Part shown: in pieces, positions 46,150 through 54,958 of the stretch
Layout: every line of letters begins with the position of its first letter
Numbering within the stretch: the stretch's first letter is position 1
Assembly: GCF_000380245.2 (NCBI RefSeq)
Contig: NZ_HG428741.1
Span: 505,580 to 569,579 of the forward strand
Length of the DNA: 64,000 bases
Direction: 5' to 3'
Origin: Bacillus massiliigorillae
Lineage (GTDB): Bacteria; Bacillota; Bacilli; Bacillales; DSM-1321
Notes under the pieces: model-generated
Told to the model about the DNA's origin: nothing
Seen by the model: only the letters and a program-made list of their open reading frames with translations
Database searches by the model: none
Position numbers and translations under genes: made by a program

Positions 46150-46734
46150 TTATATAAAACCCATAAGTTCTTTCACATGATGAGCATTGTCTTTAGAAGT
46201 AAGCATTTCAAGTAAGAGAAAAGCAACTTCAAAAGCTGTGCTCGGGTTTGAGGATGTAATAATTTGATTGTCTTGTACAATTCGTTTATTTTGTACGTGT
46301 GCTCCGAAATGCATTAATTGTTCTCTTCTTTTGCTTGTTGGGTGATCATATGTTGTAGCTTTCCTATTGTTAAGAATACCGCTTTTTCCGAGGGCTAGCG
46401 ATGCAACACAAATGCTAGCGATTGGTTTTTGTTTTGTATGAAAGTGACGGATTACGTTCAAGAATGGTTCACTAAATGCATCTTTATAAAAACCAGCTTC
46501 TTCAAATCCACCAGGAATAGCTAGAGCATCGAATTCATCTAAATGAATATCATCTATTGTTTTTTCTGGCATTACTTTGAAATTCCATGTGCATGTAAGT
46601 GTATCGTGCAAACCAACTGTTACAACTTCTGTCGAACCGTCTCCTTCCAATTTATTCCAACCTAAAACATCTGTAAATACACTAGCCTCAACTGCTTCAA
46701 AACCATTTGCTAATAGCAGTAATATTTTTTTCAT
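46150..46734 (-). CDS. DJ-1/PfpI family protein
   Basis: 194-residue protein of the glutamine-amidotransferase-like fold. Elements: LLLANGFEAVEASVF at the start (catalytic-type Glu), LAIPGGFEEAGFY, and the nucleophile elbow ASICVASLALG with Cys in the usual position. This group includes glyoxalases, deglycase-like proteins and proteases; the exact activity is unknown. Divergent from the Lrp-type gene at 46875, which may regulate it. AAAGGAGG precedes the ATG. Confidence 0.88.
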   Translation of the reverse strand: MKKILLLLANGFEAVEASVFTDVLGWNKLEGDGSTEVVTVGLHDTLTCTWNFKVMPEKTIDDIHLDEFDALAIPGGFEEAGFYKDAFSEPFLNVIRHFHTKQKPIASICVASLALGKSGILNNRKATTYDHPTSKRREQLMHFGAHVQNKRIVQDNQIITSSNPSTAFEVAFLLLEMLTSKDNAHHVKELMGFI

Positions 46735-46766
46735 TTAATAAACCTCCTTTAATGTATTCATTTTAA

Positions 46767-46812
46767 AAGATTGAGTAGCTATCTGAAATAAGTTGAAAAA
46801 GAATTCAATCTT
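46767..46812. promoter_or_regulatory. inverted repeat in the PfpI/Lrp divergent promoter region
   Basis: AAGATTGA (46767-46774) and TCAATCTT (46805-46812) are perfect complements 30 bp apart between the divergent genes. It is a candidate operator for the adjacent Lrp-family regulator. Confidence 0.35.
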
Positions 46813-46874
46813 ATTTTTGTTTAAAAAATAAAGAATTTAGATTATTATTTTTAATAAAAAAAGGTGAGAGTAAA

Positions 46875-47324
46875 ATGGATGAAGTAGACCAAAAAATCGT
46901 AAGGGAATTGCAGCTGAATGCGAAAATATCTATGAAAGATTTAGCGGAAATCGTACATTTATCTTCTCCTGCTGTAATCGAGCGAGTTCGAAAACTAGAA
47001 GAGCAGCTAATAATTGAAGGCTATCACGCTCACGTATCGTTGAAAAAAATGAATCGTTCAATCTCTGCTATTGTCTTGTTCAAGACCACAAACTGTAAAG
47101 CATTAGTGAATTTTTGTGATAATCATCCAGATGTACTGGAGTGTTACAGAGTAGCTGGAGAAATTAGTTATATTGTAAAAATAGCAACTCAGTCTGTTGA
47201 GAGTTTAGAACAATTTATTGATGCATCCATGCAGTATGGCATACCTTCAACAAATATAGTGTTGTCTTCTCATGAAAAACAGATTATCGAACCTGTAATA
47301 GGTAGAGAAACAGACACAAAATAA
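46875..47324 (+). CDS. Lrp/AsnC family transcriptional regulator
   Basis: 149-residue feast/famine regulator. N-terminal helix-turn-helix: VDQKIVRELQLNAKISMKDL then AEIVHLSSPAVIERVRKLEE. C-terminal RAM ligand domain: VLECYRVAGEISYIVKIATQ and a final NIVLSSHEKQIIEP. AAGGTGAGAG precedes the ATG. It probably controls the divergent PfpI gene and itself. The effector, usually an amino acid, is unknown. Confidence 0.93.
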   Translation: MDEVDQKIVRELQLNAKISMKDLAEIVHLSSPAVIERVRKLEEQLIIEGYHAHVSLKKMNRSISAIVLFKTTNCKALVNFCDNHPDVLECYRVAGEISYIVKIATQSVESLEQFIDASMQYGIPSTNIVLSSHEKQIIEPVIGRETDTK

Positions 47325-47613
47325 TGAGAATATATTTGCCGGAAATACATTGATTACCAAAACGCAGAAAAATTTCTTTTGTTACCATACGTCTAAAGTC
47401 TTATACATAATTAAATCTAAAGGATATTAAAAAAAGTAAGGTGAAAAGTTAGGATTAAGTAGGAAGGTAATGCAAAAAGGGTATGTAATACATTCATAGA
47501 GAAAAATGAACTGTATATTCATGATTAGCACTCATAATAACCGATAAAACTTGAATATTAGTAACCTTTTTGCAATTCGTAGTAAAAATAAGGCTGAAAA
47601 GGATGTAATTAGA

Positions 47614-48534
47614 ATGGAAGTGACTGTAAAGCTTCAAAATGTGTCTAAACGGATAAAAAATAAGCCGATTATTCAAGAATTAAGCTTTGATGTGTATGGG
47701 GGCGAAATCTTTGGATTTTTAGGACCGAATGGAGCGGGGAAAACAACAACAATTCGAATGATTGTTGGTTTAATGAAGTTATCCGGAGGAGATATTTTTA
47801 TTTGTGGTGATAGCATTAAACAGAACTTTGAGAAGGCAATTGGGCATGTAGGTGCAATTGTTGAGAATCCTGAAATGTATAAGTTCTTAACGGGTTATGA
47901 TAACTTAAAGCATTATGCAAGAATGTCACGTGGTATCAGTAAGGAACGAATTGAAGAAGTCATTGAATTAGTAGGATTAAGACAGCGTATACATGATAAG
48001 GTGAAAACTTATTCATTAGGTATGCGTCAGCGACTTGGATTGGCTCAAGCATTATTACATAGACCAAAGGTTCTTATTTTGGATGAACCAACAAACGGTT
48101 TGGATCCACAAGGTATTCGAGAAATAAGAGACTATTTAAAACGACTGTCTCGTGAAGAAGGTATGACAGTGATTGTTTCTAGTCATTTATTATCTGAAAT
48201 GGAAATGATGTGTGATCGCTTCTGTATTATTCAAAATGGTAAGTTAGTAGATATTCAAAATGTGCATGAAACAACAAAAGAAGAAGAGGAAAGAATAAGC
48301 CTAAATGTAGAGCCATTACCGAAGGCATTAAAGATAATTAAGGAACAATATCCAGCAGCTGAACCGCAAATTGTAACAGGAGCAATAGAATTGACTATCG
48401 CTCATGAGCTTGTCCCAAATGTTGTTAAATCATTAGTGCTGCAAGAATGTGCAGTATATCGAGTAGCAACCGTTACTGTTTCTCTTGAAGAGAAATTCTT
48501 GCAAATCACAGGGACAGGAGGGCAAATTCAATGA
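47614..48534 (+). CDS. ABC transporter ATP-binding protein (ABC-2 type)
   Basis: 306-residue ATPase of the drug/bacitracin/lantibiotic immunity export class. Walker A GPNGAGKTT, signature YSLGMRQRLGLAQAL, Walker B VLILDEPTNGLDP, SSHLLSEME, plus a 75-residue C-terminal extension typical of the class. The frame is open from 47551, but AAAAGG precedes ATG 47614, where homology starts. It overlaps the permease gene by 4 bp. Confidence 0.92.
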   Translation: MEVTVKLQNVSKRIKNKPIIQELSFDVYGGEIFGFLGPNGAGKTTTIRMIVGLMKLSGGDIFICGDSIKQNFEKAIGHVGAIVENPEMYKFLTGYDNLKHYARMSRGISKERIEEVIELVGLRQRIHDKVKTYSLGMRQRLGLAQALLHRPKVLILDEPTNGLDPQGIREIRDYLKRLSREEGMTVIVSSHLLSEMEMMCDRFCIIQNGKLVDIQNVHETTKEEEERISLNVEPLPKALKIIKEQYPAAEPQIVTGAIELTIAHELVPNVVKSLVLQECAVYRVATVTVSLEEKFLQITGTGGQIQ

Positions 48535-49475
48535 ATTTAATAGCTAACGAAATGATGAAGCTATTTAAACGGGCTTCTACATATATTATGATTGGTTTTC
48601 TAGCTCTTGCTATAATCGGTGCCGGAGGATTAATCAAGTATTCGGAAAGTACGATGGATCCAGCTCCAAAGGCTGATGATTGGAAGCAATCATTAGTTGA
48701 ACAAAATAAAAGCTTAAAAGAGTCTATTAAAACGGATGATTCAATCTATAAAAAGTATGATATGGAACTACTTGCAAAGAATGAATATCGCTTAAAGCAT
48801 GATATCCCGCCAACTACTGAAACAAATGTATGGACTTTTATGGATGGTATTAAAATAATTATCAATTTTATTTCCATTATTACGATTACTGTAGCAGCTG
48901 GGATAGTAGCAAATGAGTTTTCTACTGGAACGATAAAGCTATTACTAATTCGCCCTGCAAGTCGTTTTAAGATTCTATTTAGTAAGTATGCAAGTGTAAT
49001 GATCTTTTCGTTATCAGTTGTGCTATTTGCATTTACTTTGGCCTTTGCTGTAGGTGCTGTCTTGTTTGGATTTGGTGATGCTGGACCATATTTAGCATAT
49101 ACTGATGGACAAGTGGTTGAGAAGACACAAATAGGTAATGTCTTCTTTTTATATATGATGTCTTCGGTAGGGTTGTTTATGTTAACAACAATGGCATTCA
49201 TGATTTCTGCAGCATTTAGAAATAGCTCTTTAGCAATAGGAATTGCGATTTTCCTTCTGTTAATGGGACCGAACATCACACAACTTATTGCTATGAAATA
49301 TGAATGGGCAAAGTATATTCTATTTGCAAACATCGATTTGCTAAGCTATTTTAGTGGGCATCCAATGGTTGAAGGAATGACATTAACATTCTCCATTATT
49401 ATGTTATGTATTTATTTTGTACTCTTTAATTTAATTGCCTTCTTGTTTTTCACAAAACGAGATGTAGCAGCTTAA
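48531..49475 (+). CDS. ABC-2 type transporter permease
   Basis: 314-residue membrane partner of the preceding ATPase, with one N-terminal helix (about 16-33), an extracytoplasmic stretch of about 70 residues, then five helices. Within the membrane domain, AAGIVANEFSTGTIKLLLIRPASR is the typical coupling region of ABC-2 permeases. The four-base overlap (ATGA) shows translational coupling. Substrate is unknown; antimicrobial peptide efflux is a family-based possibility. Confidence 0.92.
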   Translation: MNLIANEMMKLFKRASTYIMIGFLALAIIGAGGLIKYSESTMDPAPKADDWKQSLVEQNKSLKESIKTDDSIYKKYDMELLAKNEYRLKHDIPPTTETNVWTFMDGIKIIINFISIITITVAAGIVANEFSTGTIKLLLIRPASRFKILFSKYASVMIFSLSVVLFAFTLAFAVGAVLFGFGDAGPYLAYTDGQVVEKTQIGNVFFLYMMSSVGLFMLTTMAFMISAAFRNSSLAIGIAIFLLLMGPNITQLIAMKYEWAKYILFANIDLLSYFSGHPMVEGMTLTFSIIMLCIYFVLFNLIAFLFFTKRDVAA

Positions 49476-49484
49476 TATATAGGA

Positions 49485-49517
49485 AGAAGCAGTGGAGAAA
49501 TCCACTGCTTCTTTATT
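49485..49517. terminator. bidirectional terminator
   Basis: AGAAGCAGTGGA pairs with TCCACTGCTTCT around GAAA (12 bp), between convergent genes. Confidence 0.88.
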
Positions 49518-49926
49518 GTGTAATAACACTTGCTATTTGAGCGGTTGTCATATCACTTGTTATTGGATATTCCCCGATTTGTATTTTTGTCGTTAATTCA
49601 TGCTTTCGTAAATAACTAGCGAAGAGTGAAGTGTCCTGAATAATATGATTCTTCTTCAAGATTGCTCCAATATCTTCAGAAGACATGCCCTCTACGATAA
49701 CTAACTTATAAGTAGTAGGTTGTGCTGTAATAACTGGAGCAGGATCTTCATCTGATTTTTTATCTTTTTTGACTAACGTATAGCCAAGCTTTTCACTAGC
49801 CTCATTTAATTCAGATAATGATAATTTTTTTTCTTCATCCGTTTTGTTTAAATAATAGTAGCTTCCGAAAATAATAGTTGCGATTAGCAGACCTGCTGCA
49901 AAACCTCTTATTCCGTTTCTTGTCAT
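49513..49926 (-). CDS. membrane-anchored protein with MltG/YceG-like LysM subdomain
   Basis: 137 residues. One N-terminal membrane helix (about 7-25), a charged linker, then a domain TTYKLVIVEGMSSEDIGAIL KK and on to HELTTKIQIGEYPITSDMTT that resembles the LysM-like subdomain of endolytic transglycosylase MltG (YceG). The catalytic YceG domain is absent, so it cannot be a transglycosylase by itself. It overlaps the terminator region at its 3' end and follows the SwrB-like gene by 2 bp. It may bind peptidoglycan. Role is unknown. Confidence 0.78.
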   Translation of the reverse strand: MTRNGIRGFAAGLLIATIIFGSYYYLNKTDEEKKLSLSELNEASEKLGYTLVKKDKKSDEDPAPVITAQPTTYKLVIVEGMSSEDIGAILKKNHIIQDTSLFASYLRKHELTTKIQIGEYPITSDMTTAQIASVITQ

Positions 49927-49928
49927 AT

Positions 49929-50309
49929 TTATATCCCTCTCAATTGATTATTGTTAAGGATTGTTATAATTTCTTCATGTGACAATGCGGAACGAGTATG
50001 TATTTCTTCAACAGAAAGTCCTTGTTGGTATAGTGAAAGCACTTGGCTTTGCAGAATTTCATTTACTTTAATACTATTATCAGATGAATGCATATTGGAA
50101 TTAGTGCTTGAGAATAACTCAGTATCTTGTATTAATAATTCTTCTTCTAGAATTTTTATTTTCTTCTTAAGAATGTAAATGTCCTGTATATGTTGGAGAG
50201 AGAGATCCTCTACATTTTTCTCTAAATCTGTTAACCGATCTTTTTTGAAAAACGAGAAAACTATTAGTAATAAGGACACTGCTACTAAACTAATAATAAT
50301 AATTTCCAC
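49929..50309 (-). CDS. SwrB/DUF6115-like membrane protein
   Basis: 126 residues: a single N-terminal helix EIIIISLVAVSLLLIVFSFF, a coiled-coil-like region (DLEKNVEDLSLQHIQDIYIL then KKKIKILEEELL) and a C-terminal helix-turn-helix-like segment, QVLSLYQQGLSVEEIHTRSA then LSHEEIITILNN. This architecture is like SwrB, the swarming/flagellar factor of B. subtilis. A longer frame starts at 50396, but GAGGTGG lies 5 bp before GTG 50309. Probably co-transcribed with the MltG-like gene. Assignment by architecture only. Confidence 0.68.
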   Translation of the reverse strand: MEIIIISLVAVSLLLIVFSFFKKDRLTDLEKNVEDLSLQHIQDIYILKKKIKILEEELLIQDTELFSSTNSNMHSSDNSIKVNEILQSQVLSLYQQGLSVEEIHTRSALSHEEIITILNNNQLRGI

Positions 50310-50396
50310 TAAACCACCTCGAAAGTCATATATTGCGTATAAATCTATCATACACTTTTTTTGATATTTATTTGTAGAAATATCAAAAAATATCAC

Positions 50397-50730
50397 TTTT
50401 TGCGAAAAAATAAAGAATAATTATGAAATGTTTGTCGGTGGTTGTAAAAAATATATGTGCAAATACATCATTTTGAAAAAATATTAGAAAAATATCGTTA
50501 TCAATGTTGACTCTTTAGAATAATAACATTTATCGACAATTTGTGTTTATTGTTTCCTTTTTTGTTAAATGGTAACATAATATTGAAAGATAATTCAGTT
50601 GAATCTTTGATGGAAGAAAATTCATATAAAGCTGATAAAATAATAGTGCTTTATTTTAATAAAGTCTTGTTACTATTTGGGAAAACTTCACTTAAGAAAT
50701 AAAAAATTGTTGAAAAGGAGCGCGAGTGAA
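50397..50730. other. 334-bp AT-rich intergenic region without a recognisable gene
   Basis: No supported ORF. A TTGACT at 50507 is a possible -35, but the -10 is unclear. Divergent start sites on both sides suggest promoters lie here. Confidence 0.5.
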
Positions 50731-51360
50731 TTGAATGGATATATATTGACTGAAGGACATGAATATAGACCTACGTATTTGTCACATTATTCAAAGGAGA
50801 GCACCATACATCAACCTTTACGAATTGGCTTGTGGCATAATGGAACTTTATCTTGGAAATACCCTCATACTACGGATTTAGAAGATTACTCAGATTCTTT
50901 TTTTTCAGTATCCTCGTTAAATTGCACCCCTGATTATGAAATTACAAAAATTCAATTGAACAATAACACAAATGAAAGACAGCATTTGAAAATTATTATT
51001 GAGTATGACCATGCATCTGACGCTCATTCGACAGCTTTTTATAGCCCTAGTGAGAATGCCATTGTCGGGATTGCCCAAAACAATATAACGATGCTCGGCG
51101 GTATGTTAAGTGGAAGAGGAATGAGTCAATATTGTGTTCAAAAGAAAAATTACTTTAGTTCGTTTGCGCTATTGCGTAGTTTAGAGAATGGAAATTTACC
51201 ATTGTCTTGGTTAGCAAATGGCGATATTTATAGTATGTTTATTCTTGAAACGGAAATTTGTAGTGGTGTCCAAGAAGAAGGAATAATATGGACATTTACA
51301 TCGTCTTCAGCTGAGAAAACAAAAGCTTTAAAGAATGAAAAGATTACAAAATACTTATAA
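50731..51360 (+). CDS. hypothetical protein upstream of rpmG
   Basis: 209 residues, no signal peptide and no membrane segment; mixed beta-rich composition (QPLRIGLWHNGTLSWKYP, EITKIQLNNNTNERQHLKII). A late segment LRSLENGNLPLSWLANGDIY is Gly/Leu-rich. No known motif. A TTG at 50677 opens the frame, but AAAAGGAG precedes the TTG at 50731, which I prefer. In B. subtilis the gene before rpmGA is yqgL, but I cannot confirm homology. Function is unknown. Confidence 0.72.
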   Translation: MNGYILTEGHEYRPTYLSHYSKESTIHQPLRIGLWHNGTLSWKYPHTTDLEDYSDSFFSVSSLNCTPDYEITKIQLNNNTNERQHLKIIIEYDHASDAHSTAFYSPSENAIVGIAQNNITMLGGMLSGRGMSQYCVQKKNYFSSFALLRSLENGNLPLSWLANGDIYSMFILETEICSGVQEEGIIWTFTSSSAEKTKALKNEKITKYL

Positions 51361-51483
51361 TTTGCTATCCAAATATGAAGTTATGCATTTTCGTGTAAAA
51401 ACAGACTAGCATTTCAAAATGAAAAGTGATATTATAGAAAAGTCCTATGTGAAGATGACATAATGTTTGGAGGGAATTATACA

Positions 51484-51633
51484 ATGCGTGTAAATCTTAC
51501 ATTAGCTTGCACTGAGTGTGGAGATCGTAACTATATTACTAAAAAAAATAAACGTAATAACCCAGATCGTCTTGAGCTTAAAAAATATTGTTCAAGAGAA
51601 AAACGTGCTACTCTGCACCGCGAAACAAAGTAA
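51484..51633 (+). CDS. rpmG: 50S ribosomal protein L33
   Basis: 49-residue ribosomal protein: [20 protein letters not shown], then a basic stretch and [17 protein letters not shown]. It has a CTEC pair and one later Cys (KKYC), lacking the fourth Cys of full zinc-binding L33, as I recall for the RpmGA type. GGAGGG lies 11 bp before the ATG. Located before yqgN as in B. subtilis. A terminator follows immediately. Confidence 0.97.
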   Translation: MRVNLTLACTECGDRNYITKKNKRNNPDRLELKKYCSREKRATLHRETK

Positions 51634-51662
51634 ACAACAGGTACAATCCTGTTGTTTTTTTT
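51634..51662 (+). terminator. terminator after rpmG
   Basis: ACAACAGG/CCTGTTGT with a 6-nt loop and a T7-8 tract, directly after the stop codon. Confidence 0.92.
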
Positions 51663-51759
51663 GTGCAAAAAAGTATTCAAAATGTTTTTCCTTTCGTAAA
51701 TAATATGGTAACGATATTGTGTTAGTATAATTATACTTATTATATCGGAGTTGATGGGG

Positions 51760-52326
51760 ATGAATAAGAAAGCGATACAAGAAGAAGCTAGAGCAAAATT
51801 AGCAAGCATGACACAAGAGGATTTTGATCAAAAATGCCGAGCTATTGAAAATCATTTGTTTCAATTAGACATATGGAAGCAAGCTCGAACAATCGGCCTT
51901 ACGATATCAAACTCACGTGAAATACATACAAAGAATATAATAGAAAAAGCATGGAAAGAAGGCAAAAAAGTCGCTATTCCAAAATGTAATCCTTCTGATC
52001 GTAGTATGATGTTTCGTTTCTTTAATGACTTTAGCCAGCTTGAAAGTGTTTATTATGATTTATTAGAGCCGATTATGGAAGAAACCGTGGAAGCGGGTAC
52101 TGATGATTTAGAACTCATGATTGTCCCAGGTGTAGTGTTTGATGAGCGGGGTTTCCGTATTGGATATGGGGGTGGATATTATGATCGTTATCTTGAAGCC
52201 TTTAAAGGTCCGACAGTATCACTGTTACTGCCTACGCAACTTGTCTCTGAAATCCCTCGTAATCAGTATGATATTCCAGTGCAAACATTAATCTTACCAA
52301 GTGGGGTGCACAAAGTTTATGATTGA
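51760..52326 (+). CDS. yqgN: 5-formyltetrahydrofolate cyclo-ligase
   Basis: Converts 5-formyl-THF to 5,10-methenyl-THF with ATP (MTHFS). It has 188 residues. The signature GYGGGYYDRYL near residue 140 and LMIVPGVVFDERGFRIG are diagnostic, and basic residues for ATP lie near the N terminus. ATG codons at 51754 and 51760 are both in frame; GGAG is best spaced for 51760. The 3' end overlaps the DUF92 gene by 8 bp. Confidence 0.94.
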   Translation: MNKKAIQEEARAKLASMTQEDFDQKCRAIENHLFQLDIWKQARTIGLTISNSREIHTKNIIEKAWKEGKKVAIPKCNPSDRSMMFRFFNDFSQLESVYYDLLEPIMEETVEAGTDDLELMIVPGVVFDERGFRIGYGGGYYDRYLEAFKGPTVSLLLPTQLVSEIPRNQYDIPVQTLILPSGVHKVYD

Positions 52327-53107
52327 AATTAGTGCATATGTAGTACTTCTTATTATTGCGAGTGTAGCTGGTTATCGAGTAAGGTCACTATCTTTATCAG
52401 GAGCTATATTTACATTTATTACAGGTTGTTTAGTAGGCTTAGGGTTTGGATGGCGAGGCTTATTCATTTTAGGTGTATTTTTTGCATCTTCAAGTTTTTG
52501 GTCAAAATATAAAAAACATAAAAAGAGCAAATTAGACGAAATCCTGCAAAAAGGTGATCAAAGAGATTGGGTTCAAGTAGTAGCAAACGGATCAATTGCA
52601 AGCATTGCTGCAGTATTGTTTTTTGTGACGAAAGCAGATGTTTGGATGATTGCCTTTGTAGTTGCAGTTGCAGCGGCTAATTCTGATACGTGGGCCTCTG
52701 AAATTGGCGTTTTAAGTAAAAGGAAGCCTTTTTATATCTTAACTGGTAAAAAGGTTGAGAAAGGAACGTCTGGGGCGGTTTCGTTACTAGGTACAGCTGC
52801 TTCATTTATGGGAGCATTCTTTATTGCTATTGTTGCTTATGAGGTGTTCTCAATGGACTCCCTATTCTATCTTATATTAATTACATTTTGCGGATTTTTC
52901 GGAAGTGTTGTGGATACAATATTAGGAGCAACCGTACAAGTAAGATATTCTTGCAAAACTTGCGGTTTACTTACTGAAAAAACAGAGCATTGTGGGAAGG
53001 AAACACATTTAAGTAAAGGAATAAAATGGTGTAATAATGATGTTGTTAACATAACTTCAATTATAATTGCCACAATCATCGCTGTTTTTATCGTAGGAGT
53101 TTTATAA
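52319..53107 (+). CDS. DUF92 family membrane protein
   Basis: 262 residues with about seven hydrophobic helices. The conserved block AAANSDTWASEIGVLSKRKP, followed by KKVEKGTSGAVSLLGT and FCGFFGSVVDTILGATVQVR, defines DUF92 (TMEM19/VTE6-like). Plant VTE6 is a phytyl-phosphate kinase, so a polyprenyl or lipid phosphate kinase activity is conceivable but unproven. GTGGGGTG lies 10 bp before the ATG. Translation is coupled to yqgN by overlap. Confidence 0.88.
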   Translation: MIEISAYVVLLIIASVAGYRVRSLSLSGAIFTFITGCLVGLGFGWRGLFILGVFFASSSFWSKYKKHKKSKLDEILQKGDQRDWVQVVANGSIASIAAVLFFVTKADVWMIAFVVAVAAANSDTWASEIGVLSKRKPFYILTGKKVEKGTSGAVSLLGTAASFMGAFFIAIVAYEVFSMDSLFYLILITFCGFFGSVVDTILGATVQVRYSCKTCGLLTEKTEHCGKETHLSKGIKWCNNDVVNITSIIIATIIAVFIVGVL

Positions 53108-53193
53108 CATAAAATTATTTTTATATAATAAAAACAAATGAATTTCCATATAATTTATAGTTTTTATTTATGTTTTAACGGAAAAAATTAATA

Positions 53194-53234
53194 TTGTAAC
53201 AAAATGTTAATATATAAAACGCTTTCCTAAAAAC
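53194..53234 (+). promoter_or_regulatory. candidate operator region upstream of ldh
   Basis: TTGTAACAAAATGTTAATA contains TAACA/TGTTA (53197-53209) and loosely recalls a Rex site; AAAACGCTTTCC (53216-53227) has a cre-like core. Both deviate from consensus. Confidence 0.25.
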
Positions 53235-53274
53235 ATGAGAAGGTTTTTATATATTACAATTTTTTTGTAAATAA

Positions 53275-54264
<990 letters not shown>

Positions 54265-54320
54265 TTTTTATTCGTTTTAATTTGAACTTTTTTCACAAAG
54301 TTTATAAAATCTTTCATAAT

Positions 54321-54358
54321 AATCCCTTCTTTGTTTCAAACTAACCATAGGAGGGATT
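54321..54358 (+). promoter_or_regulatory. possible ribosome-binding-site-masking hairpin
   Basis: AATCCCT (54321-54327) pairs with AGGGATT (54352-54358), which contains the GGAGGG that serves the small ORF at 54365. The loop is 24 nt. Followed by TTATTT, it might alternatively be a weak ldh terminator. Confidence 0.35.
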
Positions 54359-54364
54359 TTATTT

Positions 54365-54547
54365 ATGAAATGGTTATTACAACTTTTAATTCTTGTTGCA
54401 GTAGTATCAGTAGGCTATAAATACCGATATAAGTTAATGAATACTTTTTTAGGAATTGGAATCATACGTAAGTTTATTGTGGCTCAATCAATGAAGTTGC
54501 CGATGGGAAGCGCACAATTTATTCAACGTTTATATCAACCATTTTAA
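54365..54547 (+). CDS. small membrane protein, YqgO-like by position
   Basis: 60 residues: an N-terminal hydrophobic helix (WLLQLLILVAVVSVGYKY) and an amphipathic rest (FLGIGIIRKFIVAQSMKLPM). GGAGGG 7 bp upstream of the ATG supports translation. It lies between yqgN and yqgP, where B. subtilis has the small gene yqgO. Homology is not verified. Function is unknown. Confidence 0.7.
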   Translation: MKWLLQLLILVAVVSVGYKYRYKLMNTFLGIGIIRKFIVAQSMKLPMGSAQFIQRLYQPF

Positions 54548-54593
54548 AAGAACATATTTATCAAAAATATAAAAGAGTGATATGTAACAAAGG

Positions 54594-54646
54594 AACATAA
54601 CGAAGACGATTCTTTTTATAAAATGAATCGTCTTTGTTATGTTTAA
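54594..54646 (+). terminator. terminator after the small membrane protein gene
   Basis: AACATAAC-GA-AGACGATTC pairs with GAATCGTCT-TT-GTTATGTT; loop 12 nt; short T tract. Confidence 0.8.
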
Positions 54647-54716
54647 ATGTGTATAATTTTTGAGAGTGACTAAACATTAATAAGATGCTAAAGCAAGAAA
54701 CGAACACATTAATTAA

Positions 54717-54908
54717 AAAAGACCGGTGACGGTTTTTCTGTGTCTAACCTTACACCTGTCGCACTCGGACATAAGCCAAACCATTTTGAAAACCAAAAGC
54801 GGGTTTTCAAGAATAGTGCGTCTTATGTCTGCCGTGCGACTCTTTTTAAATTAGAAGTAAAGCGAGAAGCAAACACATAATTTAAAAAGACCGGTGACGG
54901 TTTTTCTG
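54717..54908 (+). repeat. structured intergenic repeat, full copy C
   Basis: Most regular copy. It is bounded by two GACCGGTGACGGT plus T5 blocks (54721 and 54889). Outer stem GTCGCAC 54758-54764 with GTGCGAC 54834-54840; middle GACATAAG 54768-54775 with CTTATGTC 54822-54829; inner TGAAAACC 54787-54794 with GGTTTTCA 54802-54809; second hairpin CTTTTTAAATT 54842-54852 with AATTTAAAAAG 54879-54889, all perfect. Stem bases differ from copies A and B on both sides, so pairing is kept. It ends about 50 bp before the yqgP start. Confidence 0.9.
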
Positions 54909-54958
54909 TGTATAATATTAGTTATAGTGATAGGAGTTTAGTGAAGGTAGGTAATATC

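Noticed and set aside
48746..49333. 195-codon minus-strand ORF
   Set aside because: Antisense shadow of the ABC-2 permease gene.
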